The notes under the pieces: generated by a model | What the model saw: the letters and a program-made list of their open reading frames with translations, nothing else | What the model was told of the DNA's origin: nothing | The model's database searches: none | Program-made: the position numbers and the translations under genes | Shown here: positions 43,356-52,438 of the stretch, in pieces | Layout: the number at the start of each line of letters is the position of its first letter | Numbering within the stretch: position 1 is the first letter of the stretch | From: Candidatus Equimonas faecalis | GTDB taxonomy: Bacteria > Bacteroidota > Bacteroidia > Bacteroidales > Bacteroidaceae | Direction of reading: 5' to 3' | Assembly: GCA_018066245.1 (NCBI GenBank) | Contig: JAGHRT010000015.1 | Span: 1 to 64,000 of the forward strand | Length of the DNA: 64,000 nucleotides

Positions 43356-44585
43356 ATGCTGACCACACCTTTTTCCAAGCCCCTCTATGTGATGCTCAAG
43401 CCGGTGGGTGCCCATTGCAACCTCGCCTGCCACTATTGCTACTATTTGGAAAAGGCCAACCTCTATAAGGATGTCGCCACGAAGCACGTCATCAGCGACG
43501 AGCTTCTGGAGGAATTTGTGAAGCAATACATAGGAGCGCAGACCATGCCCGAGGTGCTCTTCACATGGCACGGCGGCGAAACGCTCATGCGCCCCCTCTC
43601 GTTCTACAGGAAGGCGATGCAGTTGCAACGCCGCTACGCCGGCGACCGCACCGTCGATAACTGCATACAGACCAACGGCACGCTGCTCACCGACGAGTGG
43701 TGTGAATTTTTCGCTGAAAACGGATGGCTGGTCGGCGTCAGCATCGACGGGCCGCAGGAGTTCCACGATGAGTTTCGCCGCACCCGCTCCGGCAAGCCTT
43801 CCTTCCGCGATGTGATGCACGGCATCAGCCTGCTGGAGAAGCACGGCTGCCAGTGGAACGCCATGGCCGTGGTTAATGACTACAACGCCGACTATCCGCT
43901 GGACTTCTACCGCTTCTTTCGCGACGAGCTCAAGTGTAAGTATCTCCAGTTCGCCCCCATCGTGGAGCGCGTCCTCCCCCGTGCCGACGGGCGGCACTTG
44001 GCGCACCTCCAGGACAGGGATGCGCCGCTGGCCGACTTTACCGTGCGTCCCGACCAGTGGGGCAATTTTCTCTGCACCCTATTCGACGAATGGGTACACC
44101 ACGATGTGGGCGAATTTTTCGTACAACTGTTTGATGCCACCCTATGCAACTGGTGCGGCCAGCAGCCGGGCGTGTGTTCGATGGCCGCCACCTGTGGCCA
44201 CGCAGCCGTGATGGAGTTCAACGGCGACGTGTACAGTTGCGACCACTTCGTTTTCCCTGAATACAAGTTAGGCAATATCCGCCAGCACACGCTTTATGAG
44301 ATGCTCCACGGCTCCCGGCAGCAGGAGTTTGCCCGCCTGAAGACGCAGCATCTGCCCCGCCAGTGCCGCGAATGTACCTATAAGTTTGCCTGCAACGGCG
44401 AGTGTCCGAAGAACCGCTTCGCCACCACCGCCGACGGGGAGCCCGGGCTCAACTACCTCTGCGCGGGCTACAAGCGCTTCTTTGCTCATGTGGCGCCCTA
44501 TATGGACTACATGAAAGCCCAGCTTGACCAGGAACTCCCGCCCGCCAATATCGTGGAATATCTCAAGACACACAGTTTAAGCTAA
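43356..44585 (+). CDS. Anaerobic sulfatase-maturase-like radical SAM/SPASM protein
   Basis: 409 aa from ATG 43356; the track start lies inside htpX in another frame. The radical SAM cluster is 'CNLACHYC' (Cys21, 25, 28), followed by 'YYLEK' and 'TWHGGETLMR', strongly like anSME enzymes that convert Cys or Ser in sulfatases to formylglycine. The C-terminal SPASM region has the Cys clusters 'CSMAATCG', 'CDHFVFPE' and 'CRECTYKFACNGECPKNRF'. No sulfatase gene is in the window, so its substrates must lie elsewhere. Cytoplasmic. Probably in one unit with htpX and the sugar symporter (15-bp gap). Confidence 0.92.
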   Translation: MLTTPFSKPLYVMLKPVGAHCNLACHYCYYLEKANLYKDVATKHVISDELLEEFVKQYIGAQTMPEVLFTWHGGETLMRPLSFYRKAMQLQRRYAGDRTVDNCIQTNGTLLTDEWCEFFAENGWLVGVSIDGPQEFHDEFRRTRSGKPSFRDVMHGISLLEKHGCQWNAMAVVNDYNADYPLDFYRFFRDELKCKYLQFAPIVERVLPRADGRHLAHLQDRDAPLADFTVRPDQWGNFLCTLFDEWVHHDVGEFFVQLFDATLCNWCGQQPGVCSMAATCGHAAVMEFNGDVYSCDHFVFPEYKLGNIRQHTLYEMLHGSRQQEFARLKTQHLPRQCRECTYKFACNGECPKNRFATTADGEPGLNYLCAGYKRFFAHVAPYMDYMKAQLDQELPPANIVEYLKTHSLS

Positions 44586-44600
44586 TCCATACACCTCTCC

Positions 44601-46031
44601 ATGCTTCGCCTTTCTGAAAAAATCGGCTACGGCCTTGGCGATATGGCTTCCAGCACTTTCTGGAAAATCTTCACCGCCTACCTCCCCTTCTTCTATGCCC
44701 AAGTGTTCCATCTCAGCCTGACGGCTACGGGTGTCCTTATGCTCGTTACCCGCATCTGGGATGCCGTGAGCGACCCCATGATGGGTATTGTGGCCGACCG
44801 TACACAGACGCGTTGGGGCAAGTACAGACCCTATCTGCTTTGGGTGGCCCTGCCTTTCGCCGTGGCAGGCGTGCTGCTGTTTACCGACCCGGGAATGGGC
44901 GAAACCGGCAAGACCGTGTGGGCCTTCGCAACGTACATTCTCATGATGACGGTTTACACGGCCATCAACGTGCCTTACGGATCCATGCTCGGCGTGATGA
45001 CGGACGACAGCGATGAGAAGACGGTGTTCTCCTCCTACAGAATGTTTTTCGCCTACGGCGGCTCGTTCATCATACTGGCCGTGTGGGAGCCCCTTTGCAA
45101 GGGCTTGGGCCAGCTTCTGGGCAGTCCCTCGGCACAGGCCGCCTATCTCAACCCCTCGGCGTGGCAAGCCGCCATGATTGTGGTGGGGCTATATGTGGCT
45201 GTCCTTTTTGTACTGACTTTTCTCCTTACGCGCGAACATATCCAGACACAGCCCAAGCTGACTTCCGTAGGGGCTGACCTCCGTTCCCTGCTGCACAACA
45301 GTCCGTGGTGGATACTTCTGGGCGGCGTGCTTACCATGAACTTCTTCAACGCCATACGCTACTCAGCCATACCCTTCTTTTTCGCCAGCGTGGTGCCTGC
45401 GGATGCGGAGCTGAACTTCCTCTCGTGGCATTTTCTCTTCTACGCAGGCTTCTTCCTCGCCGTGGGCGAAGTGGCCAACATGGCGGGCGTGGCCTGCACC
45501 CCTGCCCTGACGCGCCGTTTCGGCAAGAAGACCAGTTTCATCGCCTCGCTGCTGATTATTGCCGTGCTGTGCAGTCTGTTTTTCTTCATACCCACGCACA
45601 CCGCCACGGGCTACTGGCTGATGCTGGCCGTGCAGGTGGCCTTCTGCATCCTTACGGGCGTGATTTCTCCCCTCATATGGAGCATGTATGCCGACATAAG
45701 CGACTACGCCGAACTCAAATTCCACACCGCCTCCACGGGGCTGATATTCTCCTCGTCCAGCATGGCGCAGAAATTCGGCGGCGCCTTGGGCGGCGCAGGC
45801 GTGATGTGGTTGCTTCAAGCCTTTGGCTACGACACCGCAGAAGGCGTGGTACACCAGACTCCCGAAGCCATCGAGGGCATCCGCTACCTGATGAGCTTCA
45901 TTCCCGCCGCCATAGCCATCGTGTCCGCCCTGTTCATTGCAGCCTACCCGCTCACCACAAAACGTATGCGGCAGATTGACAGCGAGCTGAAAGGCTTACG
46001 CATTGGGAATTCAGCAAATTCGGAAATGTAA
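44601..46031 (+). CDS. GPH-family sugar:cation symporter (MFS)
   Basis: 476 aa with about twelve membrane spans. 'WDAVSDPMMGIVADRTQTRW' and 'GKYRPYLLW' form the hallmark of glycoside-pentoside-hexuronide (MelB-type) carriers; Asp residues in the first helices bind the coupling ion in MelB. The substrate cannot be read off. The last residues 'RIGNSANSEM' are encoded by the start of the intergenic array that follows, so the C-terminus is probably not native. Downstream of the sulfatase maturase, suggesting uptake of glycan products. Confidence 0.92.
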   Translation: MLRLSEKIGYGLGDMASSTFWKIFTAYLPFFYAQVFHLSLTATGVLMLVTRIWDAVSDPMMGIVADRTQTRWGKYRPYLLWVALPFAVAGVLLFTDPGMGETGKTVWAFATYILMMTVYTAINVPYGSMLGVMTDDSDEKTVFSSYRMFFAYGGSFIILAVWEPLCKGLGQLLGSPSAQAAYLNPSAWQAAMIVVGLYVAVLFVLTFLLTREHIQTQPKLTSVGADLRSLLHNSPWWILLGGVLTMNFFNAIRYSAIPFFFASVVPADAELNFLSWHFLFYAGFFLAVGEVANMAGVACTPALTRRFGKKTSFIASLLIIAVLCSLFFFIPTHTATGYWLMLAVQVAFCILTGVISPLIWSMYADISDYAELKFHTASTGLIFSSSSMAQKFGGALGGAGVMWLLQAFGYDTAEGVVHQTPEAIEGIRYLMSFIPAAIAIVSALFIAAYPLTTKRMRQIDSELKGLRIGNSANSEM

Positions 46032-46156
46032 CAGTCAGCAAATGCCGAGCATTCCCCTGATTTGCCGATTTCACCCTTTGCTAAGTTCCTCAATGTGCTA
46101 ATTTGTCAATCCCCCTCATTCGCTAATTTTTCCCATTTGCTAATTTGCTAATTTCC
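46008..46156. repeat. TTTGCTAATTT-type intergenic array, copy 4
   Basis: Units such as 'TTTGCTAAGTTCCTCAATGT' and 'TTTGCTAATTTGCTAATTTC' run up to the ribE start codon. The left end overlaps the last codons of the symporter gene. Confidence 0.75.
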
Positions 46157-46159
46157 CCC

Positions 46160-46777
46160 ATGTTTTCAGGAATCGTTGAAGCCACGGCCACGGTCGTGGA
46201 CATCAGGAAGGAGCAGGACAACGTCCACTTCACGCTGGAGTGCCCCTTCGCCCAAGAATTGCACATCGACCAAAGCGTAGCCCACAACGGCGTGTGCCTC
46301 ACCGTGGTTAGCCAGAACGGCAACCGCTACACCGTAACAGCCATACAGGAAACCCTGCGGCGCACCAACCTCGGCGACCTCCGCGTGGGCGACGAAGTGA
46401 ACGTGGAGCGTTCCATGCTGATGAACGGCCGCTTGGACGGGCATATCGTGCAGGGGCATGTAGATTTGGCCGCACGCTGCACGCAAGTAGTGGAGGCCGA
46501 AGGATCGTGGGAATTTACTTTCGCCTACGACATTCAGCCCGAACAGGTGCGGCGAGGCTATTTCTGCGTGGACAAGGGCAGCGTAACGGTGAACGGCGTG
46601 AGCCTCACCGTGTGCGAACCCACCGCCTCCAGCTTCAAGGTGTGCATCATCCCCTACACCTACGCCCACACCAACTTCCACGCCATACAGCCGGGTACGC
46701 GCGTCAATATAGAGTTTGACATACTCGGCAAATACGTAGCCCGCCTGCAAGAAATCGGGCAGGACAGTCGTAAATAA
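46160..46777 (+). CDS. ribE: Riboflavin synthase, alpha subunit
   Basis: 205 aa starting with the canonical 'MFSGIVE'; the track start five codons earlier lies in repeat sequence. It joins two lumazine molecules to make riboflavin in the cytoplasm. The two-fold repeat of the family is visible: 'HNGVCLTVV' in the first half and 'VNGVSLTVCE' in the second. No FMN riboswitch is apparent in the short upstream gap, which is filled by the AT-rich array. nth follows after 20 bp. Confidence 0.97.
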   Translation: MFSGIVEATATVVDIRKEQDNVHFTLECPFAQELHIDQSVAHNGVCLTVVSQNGNRYTVTAIQETLRRTNLGDLRVGDEVNVERSMLMNGRLDGHIVQGHVDLAARCTQVVEAEGSWEFTFAYDIQPEQVRRGYFCVDKGSVTVNGVSLTVCEPTASSFKVCIIPYTYAHTNFHAIQPGTRVNIEFDILGKYVARLQEIGQDSRK

Positions 46778-46797
46778 AGGAATTAGAACATCAGCAG

Positions 46798-47442
46798 ATG
46801 ACCCGCCAGCAACGCTTCGACCACGTACTCGCCTACTTCCGCGACCACTTGCCGCCGACGGAGACCGAGTTGAACTACACCACCCCCTTTGAACTGCTTG
46901 TGGCCGTAGTGCTTTCGGCGCAGTGTACCGACAAGCGCATCAACCAGGTTACGCCCGCTCTCTTCAAGGCCTACCCCACGCCGCAGGCCATGGCCGAAGC
47001 TTCGGCAGACGACCTGTTCGGCTTCATCAAGTCCGTAAGCTACCCCAACAACAAAGCCAGCCACCTTGCCGGCCTCGCACGGATGCTGGTGAGCGACTTC
47101 GGAGGAGAGGTGCCTTCCACGCTGGAAGAACTCACTCGCCTGCCAGGCGTAGGGCGCAAGACGGCCAACGTCATACAGGCCGTAGCCTTCGGCAAGGCGG
47201 CTCTGGCCGTCGATACCCACGTCTTCCGCGTCAGCCATCGCCTGGGGCTGGTGCCCAAAAGCGCCACCACACCCTACAGCGTGGAAATGGCCTTGCGCCG
47301 CTACATCCCCGAGGAGGAAGTGGCCGCCTCCCACTACTGGCTGCTCCTACACGGGCGCTACACCTGCACGGCACGCAAGCCCCATTGTCCCAACTGCCCA
47401 CTCGCCGCAATTTGCCCCAGCAGAGAGACCCCAGCCCCCTAA
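46798..47442 (+). CDS. nth: Endonuclease III (DNA glycosylase/AP lyase)
   Basis: 214 aa. The helix-hairpin-helix 'LPGVGRKTANV' carries the catalytic Lys, 'VDTHVFRV' the catalytic Asp, and the C-terminal 'CTARKPHCPNCPLAAIC' the C-x6-C-x2-C-x5-C iron-sulfur site. It removes oxidised pyrimidines in base excision repair. Probably co-transcribed with ribE. Confidence 0.97.
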   Translation: MTRQQRFDHVLAYFRDHLPPTETELNYTTPFELLVAVVLSAQCTDKRINQVTPALFKAYPTPQAMAEASADDLFGFIKSVSYPNNKASHLAGLARMLVSDFGGEVPSTLEELTRLPGVGRKTANVIQAVAFGKAALAVDTHVFRVSHRLGLVPKSATTPYSVEMALRRYIPEEEVAASHYWLLLHGRYTCTARKPHCPNCPLAAICPSRETPAP

Positions 47443-47502
47443 AGCCGCTAAAAGCACACCCGACAAACGAAAAACAAAGCATTAAACAACAAGTCCTACA
47501 CT

Positions 47503-48300
47503 ATGAAACACTCCGTACTCCTTGCCTCCCGCTTTCTGCTTCTTGCCCTCTGCCTCCTGCTGTCCACCGCGTCCCGCGCCGACAGCCCGCTGCGCATTGC
47601 CGTACTCGGCGACAGCTATTCCACCTTCGAGGGGAAAATGTGCCCTGCCATAAACGCCGTTTGGTACTACCCCGCCGAATCGTCGCACCACAACAAGGCC
47701 AACGACGTGGTCAGCGTAGAGCAGACCTGGTGGCACCAGACCGTGAGCCGGCTCGGAGCCACGCTCGTCCAAAACAACTCCTACAGCGGCAGCACCATCT
47801 CCTTCCAAGGCTATGTGCGCCGCAGCCCGCGCCAGAACGACGGCCAGAGCTTCCGCGCCGGCCAGCCGGCCGATGTCAGTCCCTCCAGTTTCATCACCCG
47901 CGCCGCCTGTCTGGGCGACTCCCTCGGAGGACCCAACCTCATCCTCGTGTTCGGCGGCACCAACGACTCGTGGGCCGGCACACCCGTCGGCACCTACCAG
48001 TGGGGCCAATGGACGCGCCACGACCTCTTCACCTACCGGCCCGCCATGGCCCGCCTGTGCCACGACCTGAGCCAGCTATACCCCACGGCACGCGTGCTCT
48101 TTCTCATCAACGACAATCTGCGCGACGACATTGTGGAAAGTACCCACACCGTGGCCGCCTACTATGGCATGGAGTGCCTCGACCTGCACGACATCGACAA
48201 ACAGAGCGGCCACCCTTCGCAGAAAGGCATGACTGCCATTGCCGACCAGCTTTGCAGCTATCTTCAGGCCACGCCCGCACCCGCCTCGTCCCAACAGTAA
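47503..48300 (+). CDS. Secreted SGNH/GDSL hydrolase
   Basis: 265 aa with signal peptide (LLALCLLLSTASRADS). 'IAVLGDSYSTFEG' is block I with the catalytic Ser, 'VFGGTNDSW' resembles block III (GxND), and 'HPSQKGM' near the end supplies the His of block V. Members cleave esters such as O-acetyl groups on glycans or lipids; the substrate here is unknown. Expected in the periplasm or at the surface. Separated from nth by 60 bp and facing the phosphohexomutase gene across a bidirectional terminator. Confidence 0.88.
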   Translation: MKHSVLLASRFLLLALCLLLSTASRADSPLRIAVLGDSYSTFEGKMCPAINAVWYYPAESSHHNKANDVVSVEQTWWHQTVSRLGATLVQNNSYSGSTISFQGYVRRSPRQNDGQSFRAGQPADVSPSSFITRAACLGDSLGGPNLILVFGGTNDSWAGTPVGTYQWGQWTRHDLFTYRPAMARLCHDLSQLYPTARVLFLINDNLRDDIVESTHTVAAYYGMECLDLHDIDKQSGHPSQKGMTAIADQLCSYLQATPAPASSQQ

Positions 48301-48345
48301 CCGCCACCAGTCCATACGCCTCCCGGCCTTCCCGTAGGGACACAA

Positions 48346-48391
48346 AAAACGATTGTATAGTGTAGCGCAAACTACCCTATACAATCGTTTT
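48346..48391. terminator. Bidirectional terminator between SGNH hydrolase and phosphohexomutase
   Basis: AAAACGATTGTATAG pairs perfectly with CTATACAATCGTTTT around a 16-nt loop, between convergent genes. Confidence 0.8.
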
Positions 48392-48405
48392 ACTTATCCT
48401 ATACG

Positions 48406-48436
48406 ACAGTTTGCACTGTCCTATAGACCCGTTCCG
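48406..48436. repeat. ACAGTTT/ACTGT palindromic repeat, copy 1
   Basis: 'ACAGTTTGCACTGTCCTATA' followed by GACCCGTTCCG; closely matched by 55224-55254. Both copies sit just after a terminator-type stem. Confidence 0.75.
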
Positions 48437-48458
48437 CTTATCGCAGGACGGGGATTCC

Positions 48459-50207
48459 TCAAAGCCCGAGTTCCTTGGCGATGGCCTCCACCTTCTTCTG
48501 GGCTTCGGCGCAGGCGGAGGGATAGCACTTGGGACAGGCCATCTCGCCCTTCACTTCCATGTAGAACTTAATCTTGGGCTCGGTGCCGGAGGGACGCACG
48601 CTCACCTTCGTGCCGTCGGCGGTGTACCACTGGAGGACGTTGCTGGTGGCGGGCATGTCAAGGTCGGAGGCACGGCCTTCGGCATCATACTGCTTCAGCG
48701 TGCCGAAGTCCTTGGCCAGCACCACGGGGCTGCCGCCCAGACTGGCGGGGCGCTGCTGGCGGAACTGTTCCATCATGGCCTTGATTTCGTCGGCGCCCGT
48801 CTTGCCGGGCTTCACCACGTTGATAGTCTGGTTGTAGGAGAAGCCGTAGTCCTGATAAATCTTCATGAGGAGGTCGTAAAGCGTCATGCCCTGGCACTTG
48901 GCCCATGCGGCTATCTCGCAAATGAGGCAGATGGAGGCGGGAGCGTCCTTGTCGCGCACTTTGTCGTAGGGCAGGAAGCCGAAGCTCTCCTCGCCGCCGC
49001 CTATGTACTTCTGCTTGCCTTCGCTGATGGCAATCTCGCGGGCAATCCACTTGAAGCCGGTGTAGCAGTCGCGGCACTCCACGCCGTTCTTCTTGGCCAT
49101 GTCCATGATGAGCTCGGAAGTAACGATGGTCTTCACCATGAAGTCGGTGGGGAGGAGCTGGCCCAGTTTCTTTTTGTTCTCGATAATATAGTAGGCGAAC
49201 ATGACGCAGGTCTGGTTGCCGTTGAGAATGGCCCACTCGCCCTTATCGTCGCGGCAGACGATGGCGAGGCGGTCGGCATCGGGATCGGTGGCCACCACGA
49301 GGTCAGCATTGAGCTTCGTGCCCAGCTTCATGCCGAGCGTCATGGCCTCGGCGTTCTCAGGGTTGGGACTGACCACGGTGGGGAAATTGCCGTCGATGAC
49401 CATCTGCTCAGGCACCACGTTGATGTTTTGGAAGCCCCAGGAGCGGAGGCACATGGGCACTATGACGCGGCCCGTTCCGTGCATGGCGCTATAGACTATG
49501 TTTAGGTCTTTCTGTCGGTTAATAGACTCCTGGTCGATGAGAGCGGTGTGTACGGCCTGCACGTAGTCCCAGTCCATCTCGCCACCGATAATCTGAATGA
49601 GATCGGGATTGCCCTGGAACTTCACGTCCTCCATGCGGACGGCATTTACTTCGTCGATGATGCCCTTGTCGTGGGGGGCGAGCACCTGTGCGCCGTCGCT
49701 CCAGTAGGCTTTGTAGCCATTGTACTCCTTGGGATTGTGGCTGGCCGTAACGTTCACACCGGCCACGGCACCGAGCTGGCGTATGGCGAAGCTGATTTCG
49801 GGCGTGGGTCGGAGGCTCTCGAAGAGGTAGGCCTTGATGCCGTTGGCGGAGAAGATGGCGGCTACGCTCTCGGCGAAGTCGCGTCCGTTGTTGCGGCAGT
49901 CGTGGCCTACCACAACGCTAAGCTCGCCGTCCTTTGCCTCGGGGAAAGCCTTGCGGATGTAGTTGGCGAAGCCCTGTGTGGCGGCGCCCACAATATACTT
50001 GTTCATGCGGTTAGTGCCGGGGCCCATGATGCCGCGCAGGCCGCCGGTGCCAAATTCCAATGTTTGATAAAATGCGTCGATAAGTTCGGTTTTGTCGTCA
50101 TTGTCAAGCATGGCACGCACGGCCTGCTTGGTCTCCTCATCGTAGATAGAGGAGGCCATCCAGGACTGAGCCACTTGCTCGCAGTGATTGAGAAGGGAGT
50201 TTTCCAT
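48459..50207 (-). CDS. Phosphohexomutase (phosphoglucomutase/phosphomannomutase family)
   Basis: 582 aa. 'FGTGGLRG' near the N-terminus, the active-site loop 'TASHNPKEYNGYKAYW' (phospho-Ser), metal loop 'DPDADRLAIV', sugar-binding loop 'GGEESFGFL' and phosphate loop 'RPSGTEPKIKFY' are in normal order. It interconverts hexose 1- and 6-phosphates in the cytoplasm. Last gene of the tyrA-nagA unit, 37 bp after nagA. I cannot tell from motifs alone whether glucose, mannose or another sugar is preferred. Confidence 0.95.
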   Translation of the reverse strand: MENSLLNHCEQVAQSWMASSIYDEETKQAVRAMLDNDDKTELIDAFYQTLEFGTGGLRGIMGPGTNRMNKYIVGAATQGFANYIRKAFPEAKDGELSVVVGHDCRNNGRDFAESVAAIFSANGIKAYLFESLRPTPEISFAIRQLGAVAGVNVTASHNPKEYNGYKAYWSDGAQVLAPHDKGIIDEVNAVRMEDVKFQGNPDLIQIIGGEMDWDYVQAVHTALIDQESINRQKDLNIVYSAMHGTGRVIVPMCLRSWGFQNINVVPEQMVIDGNFPTVVSPNPENAEAMTLGMKLGTKLNADLVVATDPDADRLAIVCRDDKGEWAILNGNQTCVMFAYYIIENKKKLGQLLPTDFMVKTIVTSELIMDMAKKNGVECRDCYTGFKWIAREIAISEGKQKYIGGGEESFGFLPYDKVRDKDAPASICLICEIAAWAKCQGMTLYDLLMKIYQDYGFSYNQTINVVKPGKTGADEIKAMMEQFRQQRPASLGGSPVVLAKDFGTLKQYDAEGRASDLDMPATSNVLQWYTADGTKVSVRPSGTEPKIKFYMEVKGEMACPKCYPSACAEAQKKVEAIAKELGL

Positions 50208-50228
50208 ATTTATAAGTTTTCTAAATTA

Positions 50229-50261
50229 CTGATTCACCAATTTGCTAATTCGCTAATTTTA
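50229..50261. repeat. TTTGCTAATTT-type array, copy 5, overlapping the nagA stop
   Basis: 'CACCAATTTGCTAATTCGCT' and 'AATTTTACC'; read on the minus strand it supplies the last codons 'KLAN' and the stop of nagA. Confidence 0.75.
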
Positions 50262-51396
50262 CCTCGCCCATCTGCATGACAAACGTCAGCTGCTGGTCTC
50301 TGTCAAACATAATTATGTCCGCATCCTTGCCTTTTTCAAGGGAACCTTTACGGTCGTAGATGCCCATAATCCTGGCGGGTGTCTCGCTAATCATGCGGCA
50401 GGCCACGTCCATGGGGAAGCCGGCCTGCTGTACGGCAGTGCGGACGAGGCGGTCCATCGTGGCGATAGAGCCGGCAAGAGCGGAGCGGTCGGCCAGCTTG
50501 CACACACCGTCTTCTATGATTTCGTTGTCGTTGAAGGTGCGGGTGGCATTGCTGCCTGCCACGGCCAGCGAGTCGGTGCAGAAGCACATGTGCTCCACAC
50601 CCTTGGCATTGTAAATCATGCGCATCACAACAGGGGGCACGTGGATACCGTCGGCGATGACCTCCACGGTGTAGTCAGGAATGCTGTACACGGCCTCAAC
50701 GACACCGGCCACCTTGAACTCGCGGTTTTTGTGGAGTGAGCTCATGGCATTGGTGAAGTGAGTGGCATGGCGTGCGCCGGCCTTGTAGGCCATTTCCACG
50801 TCCTCGGGAGCACCAGCCGTATGGCCGATGGAGGCCACGCAACCGGCAGCCACGCAAGCCTCGATGAACTCCTTGGCCCCTTCCAGTTCCGGAGCCACGT
50901 CCCAGCGCTTAATCACGCCGGTGGCAAGCATACGGTTGTAGTCGGCAGGGTTGGGAGGCGTAATCCATTCCGGGCGCTGGGCACCGGCCATCTTCTTACT
51001 AAAATACGGGCCTTCGAGGTGAAGTCCCATCACAGGGCTGTCGGGCTCCGCCATCAGCTTCTTGCAAGTTTGGATGCCGGCTTCGTACATTTCAGGGGTG
51101 GAGCAGCTCATGGTGGGATATATGGCCGTAGTGCCGTGCTGCATGTGTGCATCAACAGCTTGGCGGAAGGCCTTTTCCGTGCCCTCCATGAAATCCCGGC
51201 CACCGCCGCCATGGCAATGCAGTTCTATGCCGCCAGGCACGACATCGCAACCTTTGGCATCGATTATCTCGGCACCGGCAATGGGCAAGGCCGAATTGAT
51301 GACTTCCTTGATGCGGTTGCCCTCAACGACCACGCTGCCGCCTTCCAGCCAACCATTGGGCGTAAGAATGCGCCCATTGACAATTTGTTTAAGCAT
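50245..51396 (-). CDS. nagA: N-acetylglucosamine-6-phosphate deacetylase
   Basis: 383 aa. 'IELHCHGGGG' (metal site), 'HLEGPY', 'SIGHTAG' and 'HATHFTNAMS' are typical NagA motifs, with the catalytic Asp probably in 'FCTDSLA'. It removes acetate from GlcNAc-6-phosphate in the cytoplasm during amino-sugar breakdown or recycling. Its very last residues come from an intergenic repeat. It lies between tyrA (56-bp gap) and the phosphohexomutase. No nagB is present in the window. Confidence 0.95.
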   Translation of the reverse strand: MLKQIVNGRILTPNGWLEGGSVVVEGNRIKEVINSALPIAGAEIIDAKGCDVVPGGIELHCHGGGGRDFMEGTEKAFRQAVDAHMQHGTTAIYPTMSCSTPEMYEAGIQTCKKLMAEPDSPVMGLHLEGPYFSKKMAGAQRPEWITPPNPADYNRMLATGVIKRWDVAPELEGAKEFIEACVAAGCVASIGHTAGAPEDVEMAYKAGARHATHFTNAMSSLHKNREFKVAGVVEAVYSIPDYTVEVIADGIHVPPVVMRMIYNAKGVEHMCFCTDSLAVAGSNATRTFNDNEIIEDGVCKLADRSALAGSIATMDRLVRTAVQQAGFPMDVACRMISETPARIMGIYDRKGSLEKGKDADIIMFDRDQQLTFVMQMGEVKLAN

Positions 51397-51452
51397 AACT
51401 ATAGAGTTTTAAGGTGTTTCTTAAATATGAAATCCCCGTCTGCGAGTCTGCC

Positions 51453-52241
51453 CTATTGCGTACTCCTGTCGCGGATATTGTTACGAATGCGTGCCAAATA
51501 CCTGTCCAAAGCAGCCTCGTCCCTCTCGTCAATGATTTGGAGCAGGCTTTTGAGCTCATCACGTATGCGGCTCACCTGCGCTCCAGAACGCGGATTGAAC
51601 AGGATTTCCCTGAGCAGGCAATCATCCTCGCCCAGTACGCCTTTCGCAATGCGCATGTGCCGTTTGAAGGTCGTGCCGGGAGCCTCTTGCGGTTTCATGA
51701 CAGCGGCAAACACGAAAGTCGATACGAAGGGTATGCTCAGAGAGTAGGCCACAGTCTCATCGTGCTCATCAAAAGTAAACTCACTGATGTGGAGATCCAG
51801 CCGCCGGTAGAGATCGCGGAAGAAACTGCGTCCCTCACGGTCGCCCTCGCTAATGATAATGGCGTTCTCATCGGCCAGTGCCCCCAAATTGGCGAAAGTA
51901 GGGCCGAACATGGGGTGGGTGCTCACAAAGCGACGGCCACACGAGTCATAAAAAGCCTTGAGCCCCGTCTTCACACTGGCAATATCGCTCAGTATGCAGT
52001 CAGCCGGCAAGTAAGGCAGCAGTTGATGGAACACGCCGAGGGTATGCTTCAGCGACACGGCGTTGATGACCAGTTCCGGCTGAAACAGACGTATCTCGTC
52101 TGGCGTGGTAAAGCGCTCGCAGTTGTAGAGGAAGCGCAGGCGCTGCGGGTCATTGTCATAGACCGCCGTCCGGTGGTCAAACGACAGGAGGTCGGCAAAA
52201 AACGACCCCATTTTGCCTGCACCAAGTATAAGTATCTTCAT
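51453..52241 (-). CDS. tyrA: Prephenate dehydrogenase
   Basis: 262 aa from ATG 52241 (MKILILGAGKMGSFFADLL), preferred because the dinucleotide-binding motif should open the protein. 'ILSDIASVKTGL' and 'STHPMFGPTFANL' are family motifs, the latter with the catalytic His. The enzyme makes 4-hydroxyphenylpyruvate for tyrosine synthesis. No other aromatic-pathway gene is adjacent, so its place ahead of nagA is unusual. No ACT domain is visible. Confidence 0.92.
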   Translation of the reverse strand: MKILILGAGKMGSFFADLLSFDHRTAVYDNDPQRLRFLYNCERFTTPDEIRLFQPELVINAVSLKHTLGVFHQLLPYLPADCILSDIASVKTGLKAFYDSCGRRFVSTHPMFGPTFANLGALADENAIIISEGDREGRSFFRDLYRRLDLHISEFTFDEHDETVAYSLSIPFVSTFVFAAVMKPQEAPGTTFKRHMRIAKGVLGEDDCLLREILFNPRSGAQVSRIRDELKSLLQIIDERDEAALDRYLARIRNNIRDRSTQ

Positions 52242-52374
52242 CTGTACGGGAGTTTGGGGCACTCTCTCTGCAAGAAAGAAAGTGATGGGTAACGGCTACG
52301 CCCACAAGCGGAGTTCTGGCACACCCCGGCGTGCGGGCAGACCTGCAAAAGCCGATGCAGGGCATTTCTGCCTG

Positions 52375-52382
52375 CAAAATTA
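52375..52382 (-). promoter_or_regulatory. Possible -7 element for the tyrA unit
   Basis: TAATTTTG on the minus strand, about 135 bp before the tyrA start; no clear -33 partner. Confidence 0.4.
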
Positions 52383-52438
52383 CACAAACTTTTCGACACT
52401 GACACAATAAAATCCTAAAAAAAAAGTTTTAAAGGCAG

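Noticed and set aside
43356-44585. Radical SAM protein as a maturase for the small Trp-tailed peptides (a RiPP system)
   Set aside because: It is over 27 kb from the nearest peptide, sits in a lemA/htpX/symporter context, and its motifs fit sulfatase maturation; no peptide-recognition domain was seen.
46032-46159. FMN riboswitch before ribE
   Set aside because: The short gap is filled with TTTGCTAATTT units and shows none of the conserved FMN-element stems.
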